A stretch of 64,000 nucleotides of DNA from Muribaculaceae bacterium. Lineage in GTDB: Bacteria; Bacteroidota; Bacteroidia; Bacteroidales; Muribaculaceae. Made by a program: the position numbers and the translations under genes. This document shows, in pieces, positions 28,601 to 36,621 of the stretch. The notes beneath the pieces are model-generated. The model saw nothing but the letters and a program-made list of their open reading frames with translations, ran no database searches and had not been told where the DNA came from. The stretch covers positions 49,076 to 113,075 of the forward strand of contig JAFLTZ010000001.1 in the NCBI GenBank assembly GCA_022509045.1, read 5' to 3'. Within the stretch, counting starts at the first letter, position 1; every line of letters starts with the position of its first letter.

Positions 28601-31600
28601 GTTACTCTTATGCAGGCTTTATCGGACGTCTTGCCACTGAAGGTGTTTTGAAAAATCTTACAATTGCAGATGACGCTGACCTTACTTTCTATGGTACTGC
28701 AGGAGCTCTTGTAGGTTATACATACGGTCGCATTGAAAACTGTAAGAACTATGCTGATGTTTTAGGTGTTTCTTGCTGGGTTGGTGGTATTACAGGCCAA
28801 TCTATGAAAGAAAGTGTTATTGTCAACTGCTACAACGCCGGTAATGTGGTTACATATTATAGTAATGCCGGTGGTATATCAGGTGCAGCATACGGTATAA
28901 TCGAAAATTGTGCTAATACCGGTAACATTTCAGCTGTCAACAAAACCACTAACTATGCCAAACAATTGCACCACTGCGGTGGTATCGCCGGTACTTCAAG
29001 CGGATCTATTATCCGTAATTCTATAAATTATGGTACGGTTTATGCAGAACGTGACTACGCAGGAGGTATATCGGGAGCACTTGAAGGCTCAGGCTCATCA
29101 GGTATAGGAAACGATGATGTTATATCAACAGTTAATGTGGGTATGGCATATATCGGTGGTATAAATGCCGGTACAGCTCCCACTTTGTCGAAAATCGGTG
29201 CTATCGGTGGTAGTGCAGGTACTAAAAAAGCTAAATATACATATTGGGATGCACAGCTCAATCCACTCAAAGCCAATGGCTCTCAAGATGTGGAAGGCAT
29301 GATTGGTGTAAACACTGCCGACCTCATTTCAGGTACCCCTCTTGACAGCCTTGACGCTGAAATATGGGATTTCCAAAAAGGCATTTACCCTGCTCTCAAA
29401 ATTTTTGCTAACGAAGAAAAGGTAGCAGCTGCACGTAAAGTGATTCTTTCTATTCCTGAAGGTAACAATGCATACGACCTCCATGTTGATGCCACTCTTG
29501 GAGCTAATGCTAAATGGAGTCTTGCCGAAGGCAAAGCATTCTCTATTGAAGGTTCTACTTTGAAATCCCCGGCTAAAGTCGATAAAGTTACTACAGATAC
29601 CCTATATGCTGTCAACGAATTAGGCATAGTTAAACCGATTCTCATCAAGTCGCTACCTTCTAATCCTTTATCCGGCAAGGGTACTGCAGAAGAACCATAT
29701 CTGATAAATACTGTTGATGAATGGAATGCTTTTGCAAGTTTCTTGGCAAGCACTTCTAATGATATGACAGACCAATATGTGAGTTTAGCCGCTGACATTG
29801 ATTTTACAGGTAAAACTCTTACTCGAATGGCAAACGATGGCATAACTCCGTTTGCAGGCACTTTCGATGGTAATAATCACACTGTTAAGGGCGTTGCCCT
29901 AACAATGATTGCTACACAAACCGGAGCTATATTCGGCACGATTACAGGTACTCTCAAAAATATCACTTTCGAAGGTACTCAAAATTATGCAAGCACATAT
30001 CAATATACTACCGGTGTAGTAGATAAACTATACGGGACTCTCGACAATGTCGTATCCAATATGAATGTTACTGCGAATACTGCATCATACACCTCCGGTA
30101 TAGTTGGTTATGCATATGAAGGTTCTGTTCTTAACAAGGTTGTAAATAAAGGAACTATCACCTCCGGAGGGACATACATAGCCGGTGTGGCAGCTAACAT
30201 CCAACAAGGTGTTACGTTAACTGATTGCGGTAACGAAGGTACTATTAATTATACCGGTACTTCCGCGACAGCATTTGTAGCCGGTCTTGCTGCAAATGTT
30301 CTTCCTTCTACATTTACTCGTTGCTACAATAAAGGTGAAATAAAAGTTAATACTGCTTCTGTAGGTTCTGTTGCAGGTCTTCTCGCCAACACTCCCGGTT
30401 ATGCTGCAGCTCCTAACTACATTCTCATCGACTGTTGGAACGAAGCCGATATTTCGGCAAGCCACAAGGTTGCAGGTCTAATTGCTGCTGCTCCAACAAG
30501 TTCTACAAACGCAGCTAATGCAATATACACGCTTACCAATTGCTATAACAGTGGTGATATCTCTGCTCTTGCCGCGAAAGCAGTTTCAAGCGCTCCCACT
30601 GCCGGTCTTATGACGTATTACACAGCCGGTTCTACGTTAACCAACTGCTACAACACCGGTAACATTCTTTCAAATATGAATGTTTATGCCGCCGGTTTGT
30701 TAGGCTCTTATGTAAATGCAGGAACTACCGACAAACCAATCAAACTCACCGACTGCTACAACACCGGTAACATCATCGCTGACGGTAATCAAGGGGGTGG
30801 TATTATGGGTTATGCATCCGGATGTGTATATTTTGTAAACTGCTACAATACCGGTGATATAGAAGGTAATCAAATGGTTGGTGGTATCGTTTCCGGTTTT
30901 GCAGGAAATTCTCCAATGATGACCAATTGCTATAACACAGGTAATATTACTGCAAAACAGTATCGCGCAGGTGGTTTGATTTCCTGGGGCGCACCTACAG
31001 CCTCTGTAATTGATGGATGCTGGAATACAGGTAATGTCTCTTCAACATCTGAAATTGGCACTACAGCAGCGGCGGCGGCAGCCTCTATTGGTGGTCTTGC
31101 CGGTGCAAGCTCAGCCAAGTTTATAAACTGCTACAACGCAGGTACTGTAAGTGGTCTTTCTCAAGTGGGTGGTCTTGTAGGTACTCCTACAAAAGCTAAA
31201 ACTGCTTTTGAGAACTGCTACAATGCCGGTATAATTATTGCTCCTGAAGATTCTTGCGGCTCTATTGTAGGTGTTAATACTTTAAATGGCAAAATATGGT
31301 CAGAAGATAATACAGTAATTAATACCTATTACATCAATACCAATAAGAGTGTAAACGACATCGAAAATCTTGGCAAACCGGTATCTTCTGCCGAGCTTGC
31401 TGCACTCGACCTTGGCGAAGCATTCTACAGCGTTGATAATTACACTTATCCTGTGGTTGCCGCTGCTGCTAAGAATGAAGCTGCCATTTTCAATGCTGCT
31501 CAACTCATCGTTGCAGAAAAAGATTCTTATGAAAAAGTTACAGGAACATTCTATGTTGGTGCCCCTGAAACTGTAACTTGGCGCTCTAACTGCTCAGCTC

Positions 31601-31884
31601 TATTGTTTGAAGGCAATGAAGCCAACTTCAAATCGGCTTACACCGGTGAGATTGCAGTAGTAGCTGAATGTGGTGAATATGAGAAATCATACACCATTAA
31701 AGCGTTTGAAACTATCGTCGGTATTGATGAAATCAACGCGGACAAAGAAGTTATCGAATCGGTATATTTCACAACCGACGGTGTTCAAGTCCCGAAACCA
31801 GAATATGTCGATGGTAAGGTTTATATTGTGATTATGAAATATGCTGATGGTTCACAGAAAGTTGTGAAACTCATCAACAAATAA
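25672..31884 (+). CDS. Giant exported GLUG-repeat protein
   Basis: 2070 residues with a signal peptide (1-22, ending TKAQ). After an N-terminal domain of about 365 residues come three large modules, each opening with a G-x-G-T-x-x-x-P-Y/F-x-I motif (near residues 368, 873 and 1332) and continuing with many GLUG-type repeats such as NCYNTGNI followed by GGI(V/M)G or AGLLG. Such repeats build beta-helices found in adhesins and IgA-protease-like surface proteins. The C-terminal 60 residues (VYFTTDGVQVPKP, then KVYIVIMKYADGSQKVVKLI) resemble Bacteroidales sorting tails. It lies 103 bases after the M6 protease gene, without a visible promoter, and ends at a strong terminator, so the two may be one unit. 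Function is probably surface binding (inference). Confidence 0.88.
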   Translation: MKRISTILCVAAAILCATFTKAQESSALMSAMDAINAEKAKSVVYVAPTASVSSGTYELATNIDGQSIIRFSDSFVPKAINTSAQLLTSTTAIDGAAPASVASLKGSYVFSYATLTANSFDGGACVEVVPGAEGDSIIITNFWSGAPVRAFVDVTSGKVTIPMQYLGNFTDVGKLYIAVVNSDGTVNKTAQIEGTVNADGDFDFSSWWGIFYYEGTNKDKLAAAYYNAKMARTNATMSFKQNDTPTSYGVRATQLSANLLRVENFFNKGIAVDFILNRDRTATISSQVAFINTYGAWTTIKCVAFNEAGNLTSYSNTIVTDEAAADNNKTITWTDWSLLTTGYYAGRCTETVLSLENEIKYPELTISTFEGDGTESNPYKISSLDHLVLLADKVNQDTAYVGTYFNNSYTRSFIGKYFEITNDIDMSGYQFEAIGSTWRQRFAGTLDGKGHTIKGLYVNGGADKYAGLFGICDTVSVFKNINLENPEVVADYYYAAPLTVWTFGDIANINVLNPKATTNNGKIVAAGIVGMSSGKIENCHVTGGTIKGGGYVGAIAGEALGGMFNCSATGTTVYHSGTSYPVGGVVGNLLYVDSKNLYFNGTVRYDNYEGQVLGGVAGHVGACTLERSFFSGIVAGYSSDSYIGGVAGRLQGGNLINCYSTGTITGYSRKNGGIIGGITKYIPTGSTEEVHSLVRNCYTAAFVNAETYMYDKNECREVIGNIADGLTPTLENIYYDANVTNFYSTRFGSNTTELTSVQGPEGFDADAWVFTAGSYPRIKGLEETPEAQYSAAAILFNNTDNVKKISANTKLSALGNTQFFLAKQGKLTKQGYYAEIVGDSLKISDAFGNDTLYVVNSDASVQSYHFIGISPIPFEGDGTVDSPFLIKTKDDLIALSEATTKKGQLFPDTYFMMTNDIDLEYDEAFVGINSDASDAHNQFSGVFDGNGYAIHKMKLDKVTWTTKPTATASGTVNTSLSYSYAGFIGRLATEGVLKNLTIADDADLTFYGTAGALVGYTYGRIENCKNYADVLGVSCWVGGITGQSMKESVIVNCYNAGNVVTYYSNAGGISGAAYGIIENCANTGNISAVNKTTNYAKQLHHCGGIAGTSSGSIIRNSINYGTVYAERDYAGGISGALEGSGSSGIGNDDVISTVNVGMAYIGGINAGTAPTLSKIGAIGGSAGTKKAKYTYWDAQLNPLKANGSQDVEGMIGVNTADLISGTPLDSLDAEIWDFQKGIYPALKIFANEEKVAAARKVILSIPEGNNAYDLHVDATLGANAKWSLAEGKAFSIEGSTLKSPAKVDKVTTDTLYAVNELGIVKPILIKSLPSNPLSGKGTAEEPYLINTVDEWNAFASFLASTSNDMTDQYVSLAADIDFTGKTLTRMANDGITPFAGTFDGNNHTVKGVALTMIATQTGAIFGTITGTLKNITFEGTQNYASTYQYTTGVVDKLYGTLDNVVSNMNVTANTASYTSGIVGYAYEGSVLNKVVNKGTITSGGTYIAGVAANIQQGVTLTDCGNEGTINYTGTSATAFVAGLAANVLPSTFTRCYNKGEIKVNTASVGSVAGLLANTPGYAAAPNYILIDCWNEADISASHKVAGLIAAAPTSSTNAANAIYTLTNCYNSGDISALAAKAVSSAPTAGLMTYYTAGSTLTNCYNTGNILSNMNVYAAGLLGSYVNAGTTDKPIKLTDCYNTGNIIADGNQGGGIMGYASGCVYFVNCYNTGDIEGNQMVGGIVSGFAGNSPMMTNCYNTGNITAKQYRAGGLISWGAPTASVIDGCWNTGNVSSTSEIGTTAAAAAASIGGLAGASSAKFINCYNAGTVSGLSQVGGLVGTPTKAKTAFENCYNAGIIIAPEDSCGSIVGVNTLNGKIWSEDNTVINTYYINTNKSVNDIENLGKPVSSAELAALDLGEAFYSVDNYTYPVVAAAAKNEAAIFNAAQLIVAEKDSYEKVTGTFYVGAPETVTWRSNCSALLFEGNEANFKSAYTGEIAVVAECGEYEKSYTIKAFETIVGIDEINADKEVIESVYFTTDGVQVPKPEYVDGKVYIVIMKYADGSQKVVKLINK

Positions 31885-31901
31885 AATCACACGCTACATA
31901 G

Positions 31902-31938
31902 AAAAAAGGATTCCGTCGATTTGGCGGAATCCTTTTTT
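31902..31938. terminator. Bidirectional terminator after the GLUG gene
   Basis: 14-bp stem AAAAAAGGATTCCG with its complement, 9-base loop, with A and T runs at both ends. It serves the GLUG gene and the convergent ROK gene. Confidence 0.92.
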
Positions 31939-31952
31939 CTTATATCAATTTT

Positions 31953-33161
31953 TTAAATTTCAAAAACACGACTACGGGCAAGCATACATGCTCCTACTAT
32001 TCCCGCCTGATTTTTTAACTTACTTATTGTGATTACAGAATCGTTATTAATCATATTCAAGGAATGTTTTCTTATTGACGTTTTTACAGGTTCTATTATA
32101 TAATCAGCAATAAGCGACAGTGTCCCTCCAATGATTACTAACTCAGGATTAAAAATATTGATAAGGCTCGCCAATTGCTTTCCTAACTTGTAACCAATAC
32201 TTTCCACAATATCTATACAGAGTGTATCTTCATTATTTACCGCTTTCACCACATCGTTTAAAACAAGATTATCAAGGTTACCATTCACCATCTCGGAAAC
32301 TATCGAACTTTCCCCACTCAGTATCCTTTCTTTAAGAATACGTATCAGCGCACTGCCCGACACTTCCGTTTCAAGACACCCTTTTTTCCCGCATCGACAT
32401 ATTAATTGATTATCAAGCACCGGAGTATGCCCAAACTCACCGGCAAAACCCGATTTCCCGGTAAATATTTTCCCGTTTATGATTATACCTAAACCGAGCC
32501 CCCAACTGAGATTTATAAATAAAACATTTTTTTCTGAGCCTACTATACCACGTAAGTATTCACCATAAGCCATTGCACGTGTATCATTATCAACACTTAC
32601 TCTCAAACCAAGTTTCTTTGACAGCACTTCGGTTAACGGCTGTTCACTTAAGTTAAAATACGAATACGAATATCCTGTCACAGAATTTACACGTCCCGAC
32701 AAACTTATGTGCACATTAAGCACAGAGCGTGGTTCTATACCACTTGAGGCAATATGTTCGTTTATCAATTCACACAATCGATCAAGAGCTTCATATGTAT
32801 TTTCACAGCGATATGGTATATCCATCCTCTTGTCAACCAACTCTCCATTAAAATTGATTACACCAATATTCACCGACTCTCTTTTCACCTCTACGCCCAC
32901 AAAATACCCACCGGCAGGATTCAGTCCATACAAATTAGGATGCCTGCCTCCGTTGGTCTCCAATTTTCCATAGATATTAAGGTAGCCCGAAGCACACATT
33001 TCATCGATAATTTTGGTAACTGTAGGCACACTTAAGTCAAGTTCCTTAGTTAAATCGGTGATTGTAGAATTGACATTATGGATATAATAAGTAATGATTC
33101 TTCGCTTCATCAGAGAAGCCTTATTTCCTTTTTCTATATCTCTTAAAATTTCATGTGTCAT
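31953..33161 (-). CDS. ROK family transcriptional regulator
   Basis: 402 residues in the NagC/Mlc layout. An N-terminal winged helix (about 15-75; TDLTKELDLSVPTVTKIIDEM) is followed by an actin-like ROK domain with the cysteine-rich signature CRCGKKGCLETEVSG and the phosphate loop GGTLSLIADY. ROK repressors sense a sugar or sugar phosphate. It is divergent from the DUF4434 gene with 147 bases between, so that gene is the likely target. Confidence 0.9.
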   Translation of the reverse strand: MTHEILRDIEKGNKASLMKRRIITYYIHNVNSTITDLTKELDLSVPTVTKIIDEMCASGYLNIYGKLETNGGRHPNLYGLNPAGGYFVGVEVKRESVNIGVINFNGELVDKRMDIPYRCENTYEALDRLCELINEHIASSGIEPRSVLNVHISLSGRVNSVTGYSYSYFNLSEQPLTEVLSKKLGLRVSVDNDTRAMAYGEYLRGIVGSEKNVLFINLSWGLGLGIIINGKIFTGKSGFAGEFGHTPVLDNQLICRCGKKGCLETEVSGSALIRILKERILSGESSIVSEMVNGNLDNLVLNDVVKAVNNEDTLCIDIVESIGYKLGKQLASLINIFNPELVIIGGTLSLIADYIIEPVKTSIRKHSLNMINNDSVITISKLKNQAGIVGACMLARSRVFEI

Positions 33162-33275
33162 TGCATTTTACTATTATGATACCTCGCGAAATTACACATT
33201 TCCCCGAATATTACCAAATTTCACCCACACTACACTTTATGACAATCTCTATTTTTAATTTTCGGGATTTATTGT

Positions 33276-33283
33276 TACATTTG
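33276..33283 (+). promoter_or_regulatory. -7 element TACATTTG of the DUF4434 gene
   Basis: TACATTTG fits TAnnTTTG and ends 25 bases before the ATG. The -33 region is TTTT-like. The shared divergent region with the ROK gene is where an operator would be expected, but no clear palindrome stood out. Confidence 0.5.
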
Positions 33284-33308
33284 CACTATAATCATACAAA
33301 CAACTATT

Positions 33309-34394
33309 ATGAACAATCGTAGAGACTTCCTCAAGACAGCGGCTATCGCCGGTGCTGCTATTGCAGCTCCAACCATTTTGTCATCAGCAAAAAAGAATGA
33401 CAATAAAGCACCTGAACACCCTTATTTTCCCGACAAAAATCTTCTCGTTCAGAATGAAGGGCTCCCCATCACAGGTACATTTCTTGATGAAATCTCACAC
33501 GATATTCCTCATCAAAACTGGGGCGAAGCAGAATGGGACCGCGATTTTCAGTACATGAAAGCTATCGGTATAGACACCGTTATTAACTGTCGGTCAGGAT
33601 ACCGCAAGCAAGTTATTTACCCATCTAAACATCTTCTTGCTAAAGGATGCTATATGCCAAGCAAGGATTTGCTCGACATGTTCCTTCGCCTCGCTCAAAA
33701 ATATGGCATGAAATATTATTTCGGTCTTTACGATTCCGGCAAATACTGGGACACCGGCGATATGAGTTATGAAGTTGACGATAATAAATATGTTATCGAA
33801 GAGGTGTGGGATAATTATTTCTCAAAATATCCCGACACGTTCGGAGGTTGGTATATTAGCACGGAAATAAGTCGAAACAACAAGAGCGCAATACCCTCCT
33901 TTTACGCTATGGCAAAACAATGCAAGGATGTCAGCAATGGGTTACCCACTTTTATTGCACCTTGGATTGATGGCAAAAAGGCAGTGAATGCAGCTTCAAG
34001 TATCCTCACGAAAACCGACGGTGTTACTGTTGACCAACACGAAAAAGAATGGAATGAAATATTCGACGGCATCCACGATGTAGTTGACGCTTGCGCATTT
34101 CAAGATGGTCATATTGATTTTGATGAACTTGATATTTTCTTTGCTGTTAATAAAAAACTTGCCGACCGTTATGGAATGAAGTGTTGGACAAACGCTGAAT
34201 CATTTGACCGCGATATGCCTATCAAGTTCTTCCCGATAAAATTCGACAAACTGCGTTTGAAACTTGAGGCTGCCAAACGCCAAGGCTACGAAAAGGCTCT
34301 TACTTTTGAATTCAGCCATTTTATGAGCCCGCAGTCGGCTTATTTGCAAGCAGGACATCTATACAACAGATATCGAGATTACTTCAATATCTGA
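33309..34394 (+). CDS. Tat-exported DUF4434 protein (TIM-barrel, glycosidase-like)
   Basis: 361 residues. The N-terminus NRRDFLKTAAIAGAAIAAP is a twin-arginine signal. The mature part matches DUF4434: GTFLDEISHDIPHQNWGEAEWDRDFQYMKAIGIDTVI, then WYISTEI and ALTFEFSHFMSP. DUF4434 is predicted to be a TIM barrel related to glycoside hydrolases; candidate acidic catalytic residues are the Glu of STEIS and the Glu of TFEFSHF, but this is inference. With the divergent ROK regulator it probably forms a small carbohydrate unit. Confidence 0.82.
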   Translation: MNNRRDFLKTAAIAGAAIAAPTILSSAKKNDNKAPEHPYFPDKNLLVQNEGLPITGTFLDEISHDIPHQNWGEAEWDRDFQYMKAIGIDTVINCRSGYRKQVIYPSKHLLAKGCYMPSKDLLDMFLRLAQKYGMKYYFGLYDSGKYWDTGDMSYEVDDNKYVIEEVWDNYFSKYPDTFGGWYISTEISRNNKSAIPSFYAMAKQCKDVSNGLPTFIAPWIDGKKAVNAASSILTKTDGVTVDQHEKEWNEIFDGIHDVVDACAFQDGHIDFDELDIFFAVNKKLADRYGMKCWTNAESFDRDMPIKFFPIKFDKLRLKLEAAKRQGYEKALTFEFSHFMSPQSAYLQAGHLYNRYRDYFNI

Positions 34395-34435
34395 TAATAA
34401 TCGTGTTTTTTGTCTATTGTCACAAAAAAAGTTAC

Positions 34436-34443
34436 TAACTTTA
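34436..34443 (+). promoter_or_regulatory. Possible -7 element TAACTTTA of the coiled-coil gene
   Basis: TAACTTTA differs from the consensus in the last base. TTTG lies 23 bases upstream. If used, it makes the ATG at 34482 the true start. Confidence 0.35.
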
Positions 34444-34481
34444 CGCTCGGCAAATATTTACTCGTTTTTACTTTTTGCATC

Positions 34482-35792
34482 ATGGCTTTTTTTAACGGAC
34501 TTAAACGCGTTTTCGGGTTTTCCAACGGAGATTACACCGATGAATTTGATGATGAAGAATATGAATCGGCGGCTGTAATTCAGCGACCGATTAAACCTCA
34601 AATCACTGAGAATGCAACTCCGACCAAGGCAGAAAGTCCTATTCCGAATCCTTCGACCGAAGCAAAAGACGATACACCTCAGCAACTTCCGGAAGAAACA
34701 ATTGATGTCATCGCCAACATGCTCAATGAGTCGCTGCCTTCGTGGGCTTCACCATATATCGACCTTGGGAATCAGCGAAAACATATATGGAATGTGCTTG
34801 AACCCTCGTTGCGCGCCCACATTGATAAGGCAATATCCCAGGCACTCGAAAGAGATAAAAATCAAATTCATAAGATAAAAGCCGAAGCGGAAGAACAAGT
34901 TAAAAAAAGCCAGGAAGAACTAAAAAATATCCAACTTAAATCTGAAGAGATAAAGTCGCAACTTTTGAGCCTTGAACGACAAAAAACAGCAATCTCTGAA
35001 CGCACTCGCAACCTTGAAAATAAAGTTGCCACAGCTGAAGCCGAAAACGAACAATTTCGACTTGAAAATAAAAGTCTTCTTAATAAACTTAAAGCTGTGC
35101 AAGTAAAATGTGATGATGCAGAGTTTTATAAATCGGAAGTTGAACGCCTTACAAACGAAATAAATAGTATATCAACCAATACAAGCAACGTAGATAAGGC
35201 AGATAGCTCTGAAGTAGAGGAACTACGCGAAAAACTACGTATTGCTAATGATGAAATTCTTGCGCTTCAGGAAGAAAACGCAGAAGCTGCAGAAAACAGG
35301 TCTATTCTCAGTCGTATAGAGCAAGAATTTGAAGTGCTCGAAAAGAGATTGCGCTCAGCGGAAGAGAGAGCCTCAAAAGCAGAAACAATTGCTGCTGAAA
35401 AAACATCTCTCCTCGAAGAAAGCCAGAACAAAATATCATCTCTAAATCAACTCATTGCCGAGAAAGAACAAACATACTCTCTTCGCATTAAGAATATTTC
35501 TCAGTCCTATGAGAAGGAAATTGCACGCGAAAGAGAAAAAACTCTTAAAGCACAATCCGAAATATCCGCTGCCACGACTGTAGCCAAACCTTCTGTAGCG
35601 AATAATCAGGTGATTGTAATTGATGATTTCGATGATGACGATGATTCCGGTAACTGGTTACAACCAATGACTCTTGAGAGTGCAATATCTTCAATGCCGG
35701 TACAAGTTGAAGATACTAATCAAAAGTCAACTATCCCGGGCACTTCCGCTCCAATTGCCGAAGACCCACGTCAAATGTCGCTTTTCGACTGA
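34482..35792 (+). CDS. Cytoplasmic coiled-coil protein
   Basis: 436 residues from MAFFNGLKRVFGF; an earlier TTG-initiated frame would read through the putative promoter. There is no signal peptide. The N-terminal 80 residues are acidic and Pro-rich, about 120-380 form a long coiled coil rich in Glu, Lys, Leu and Ala, and the end is disordered with an acidic DDFDDDDDSGNW patch and a terminal RQMSLFD. No enzyme motif. It might be a scaffold or DNA/cell-division accessory protein, but nothing in the sequence decides this. It ends convergent with the AlkD-like gene. Confidence 0.7.
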   Translation: MAFFNGLKRVFGFSNGDYTDEFDDEEYESAAVIQRPIKPQITENATPTKAESPIPNPSTEAKDDTPQQLPEETIDVIANMLNESLPSWASPYIDLGNQRKHIWNVLEPSLRAHIDKAISQALERDKNQIHKIKAEAEEQVKKSQEELKNIQLKSEEIKSQLLSLERQKTAISERTRNLENKVATAEAENEQFRLENKSLLNKLKAVQVKCDDAEFYKSEVERLTNEINSISTNTSNVDKADSSEVEELREKLRIANDEILALQEENAEAAENRSILSRIEQEFEVLEKRLRSAEERASKAETIAAEKTSLLEESQNKISSLNQLIAEKEQTYSLRIKNISQSYEKEIAREREKTLKAQSEISAATTVAKPSVANNQVIVIDDFDDDDDSGNWLQPMTLESAISSMPVQVEDTNQKSTIPGTSAPIAEDPRQMSLFD

Positions 35793-35802
35793 TTCCAGAT
35801 TT

Positions 35803-36537
35803 TCACTTTTTTAAATTTAAATAAAACAACCGTTCTTCCTCAGGAAAACGCTCTATTGCATACCGCAACATTGTTCGTGGCATTTTCGTTGCATATCTGT
35901 TAAGGTAATCTCGTAATTCTTGTGCACCACCTCTTTTACCAACCTCACGAAGCATCCATCCACATGCTTTATGCATTAAATCATGTTTATGATTCATCAA
36001 ACGCGTTGTCAATTTGAATGTATCGCTATATTGTCCGTCTCTTATCAATGTCCAACACGAGACTATCGCCACTCGCTGATGCCACAAATATCCATCCATT
36101 GAAGCTAATTTATATAGTATTCCCCTTTCATCCTCATGGTTAAGCAACCAATCACCCAATATTTTTGGCGCTACCAAATCAACTAAATCCCAATTATTTC
36201 CACGCGATATCACATCGGTATATCGGCACACAATTTTCCGACACTCAATCTCATTTTTTCTTCTTTTTGCTTTTTGGTATAACTCCACGAGCAACAACAA
36301 TCCGGCAAGTCGCACTTCGTGCCATTCCGACTCTGTGAATTCTATTGCATCTTCCAACTGCACTTCGTTGCGCCATTTGCGTACAACAGCTCTTGTTTGC
36401 GGCACCTTTAATCCCAGAAATTTATCTCCATAACCGTATTCACCTTCTCCGGTTTTAAAAAATCGCATCAAATGACGTGCTTGCTCAATGTTGCGCTGCT
36501 CAACCAACTCACACAATATTTTTTCTCCTGTTTTCAT
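35803..36537 (-). CDS. AlkD-like DNA alkylation repair protein
   Basis: 244 residues from MKTGEKILCELVEQ. Earlier in-frame Met codons would run through the divergent promoter region and into porE. The chain is a series of HEAT-like helical pairs: FLGLKVPQTRAVVRKW, WHEVRLAGLLLLVELYQ, NWDLVDLVAPKILGDWL, WHQRVAIVSCWTLI and DLMHKACGWMLREVGKRGG. This is the DNA alkylation repair family (AlkC/AlkD), which removes alkylated bases. Its own promoter (TTG, 20 bases, TATCTTTG) lies just upstream. Confidence 0.9.
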   Translation of the reverse strand: MKTGEKILCELVEQRNIEQARHLMRFFKTGEGEYGYGDKFLGLKVPQTRAVVRKWRNEVQLEDAIEFTESEWHEVRLAGLLLLVELYQKAKRRKNEIECRKIVCRYTDVISRGNNWDLVDLVAPKILGDWLLNHEDERGILYKLASMDGYLWHQRVAIVSCWTLIRDGQYSDTFKLTTRLMNHKHDLMHKACGWMLREVGKRGGAQELRDYLNRYATKMPRTMLRYAIERFPEEERLFYLNLKK

Positions 36538-36542
36538 ATTCG

Positions 36543-36573
36543 CAAAGATACCAATTCCCGAATTTATCCACAA
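36543..36573 (-). promoter_or_regulatory. Promoter of the AlkD-like gene
   Basis: On the reverse strand: TTG, 20 bases, TATCTTTG, ending 5 bases before the ATG. The leader would be extremely short, so the message may be nearly leaderless. Confidence 0.65.
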
Positions 36574-36621
36574 TATATCTCCCAATATAATAAAATCATC
36601 GTTTTTAGCGTTATTACATTT

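Noticed and set aside
28800..31250. Regular repeats that might suggest a CRISPR array
   Set aside because: The repeats encode NCYNTGNI-type GLUG motifs in one open frame, vary in sequence and spacing, and have no constant repeat-spacer structure.
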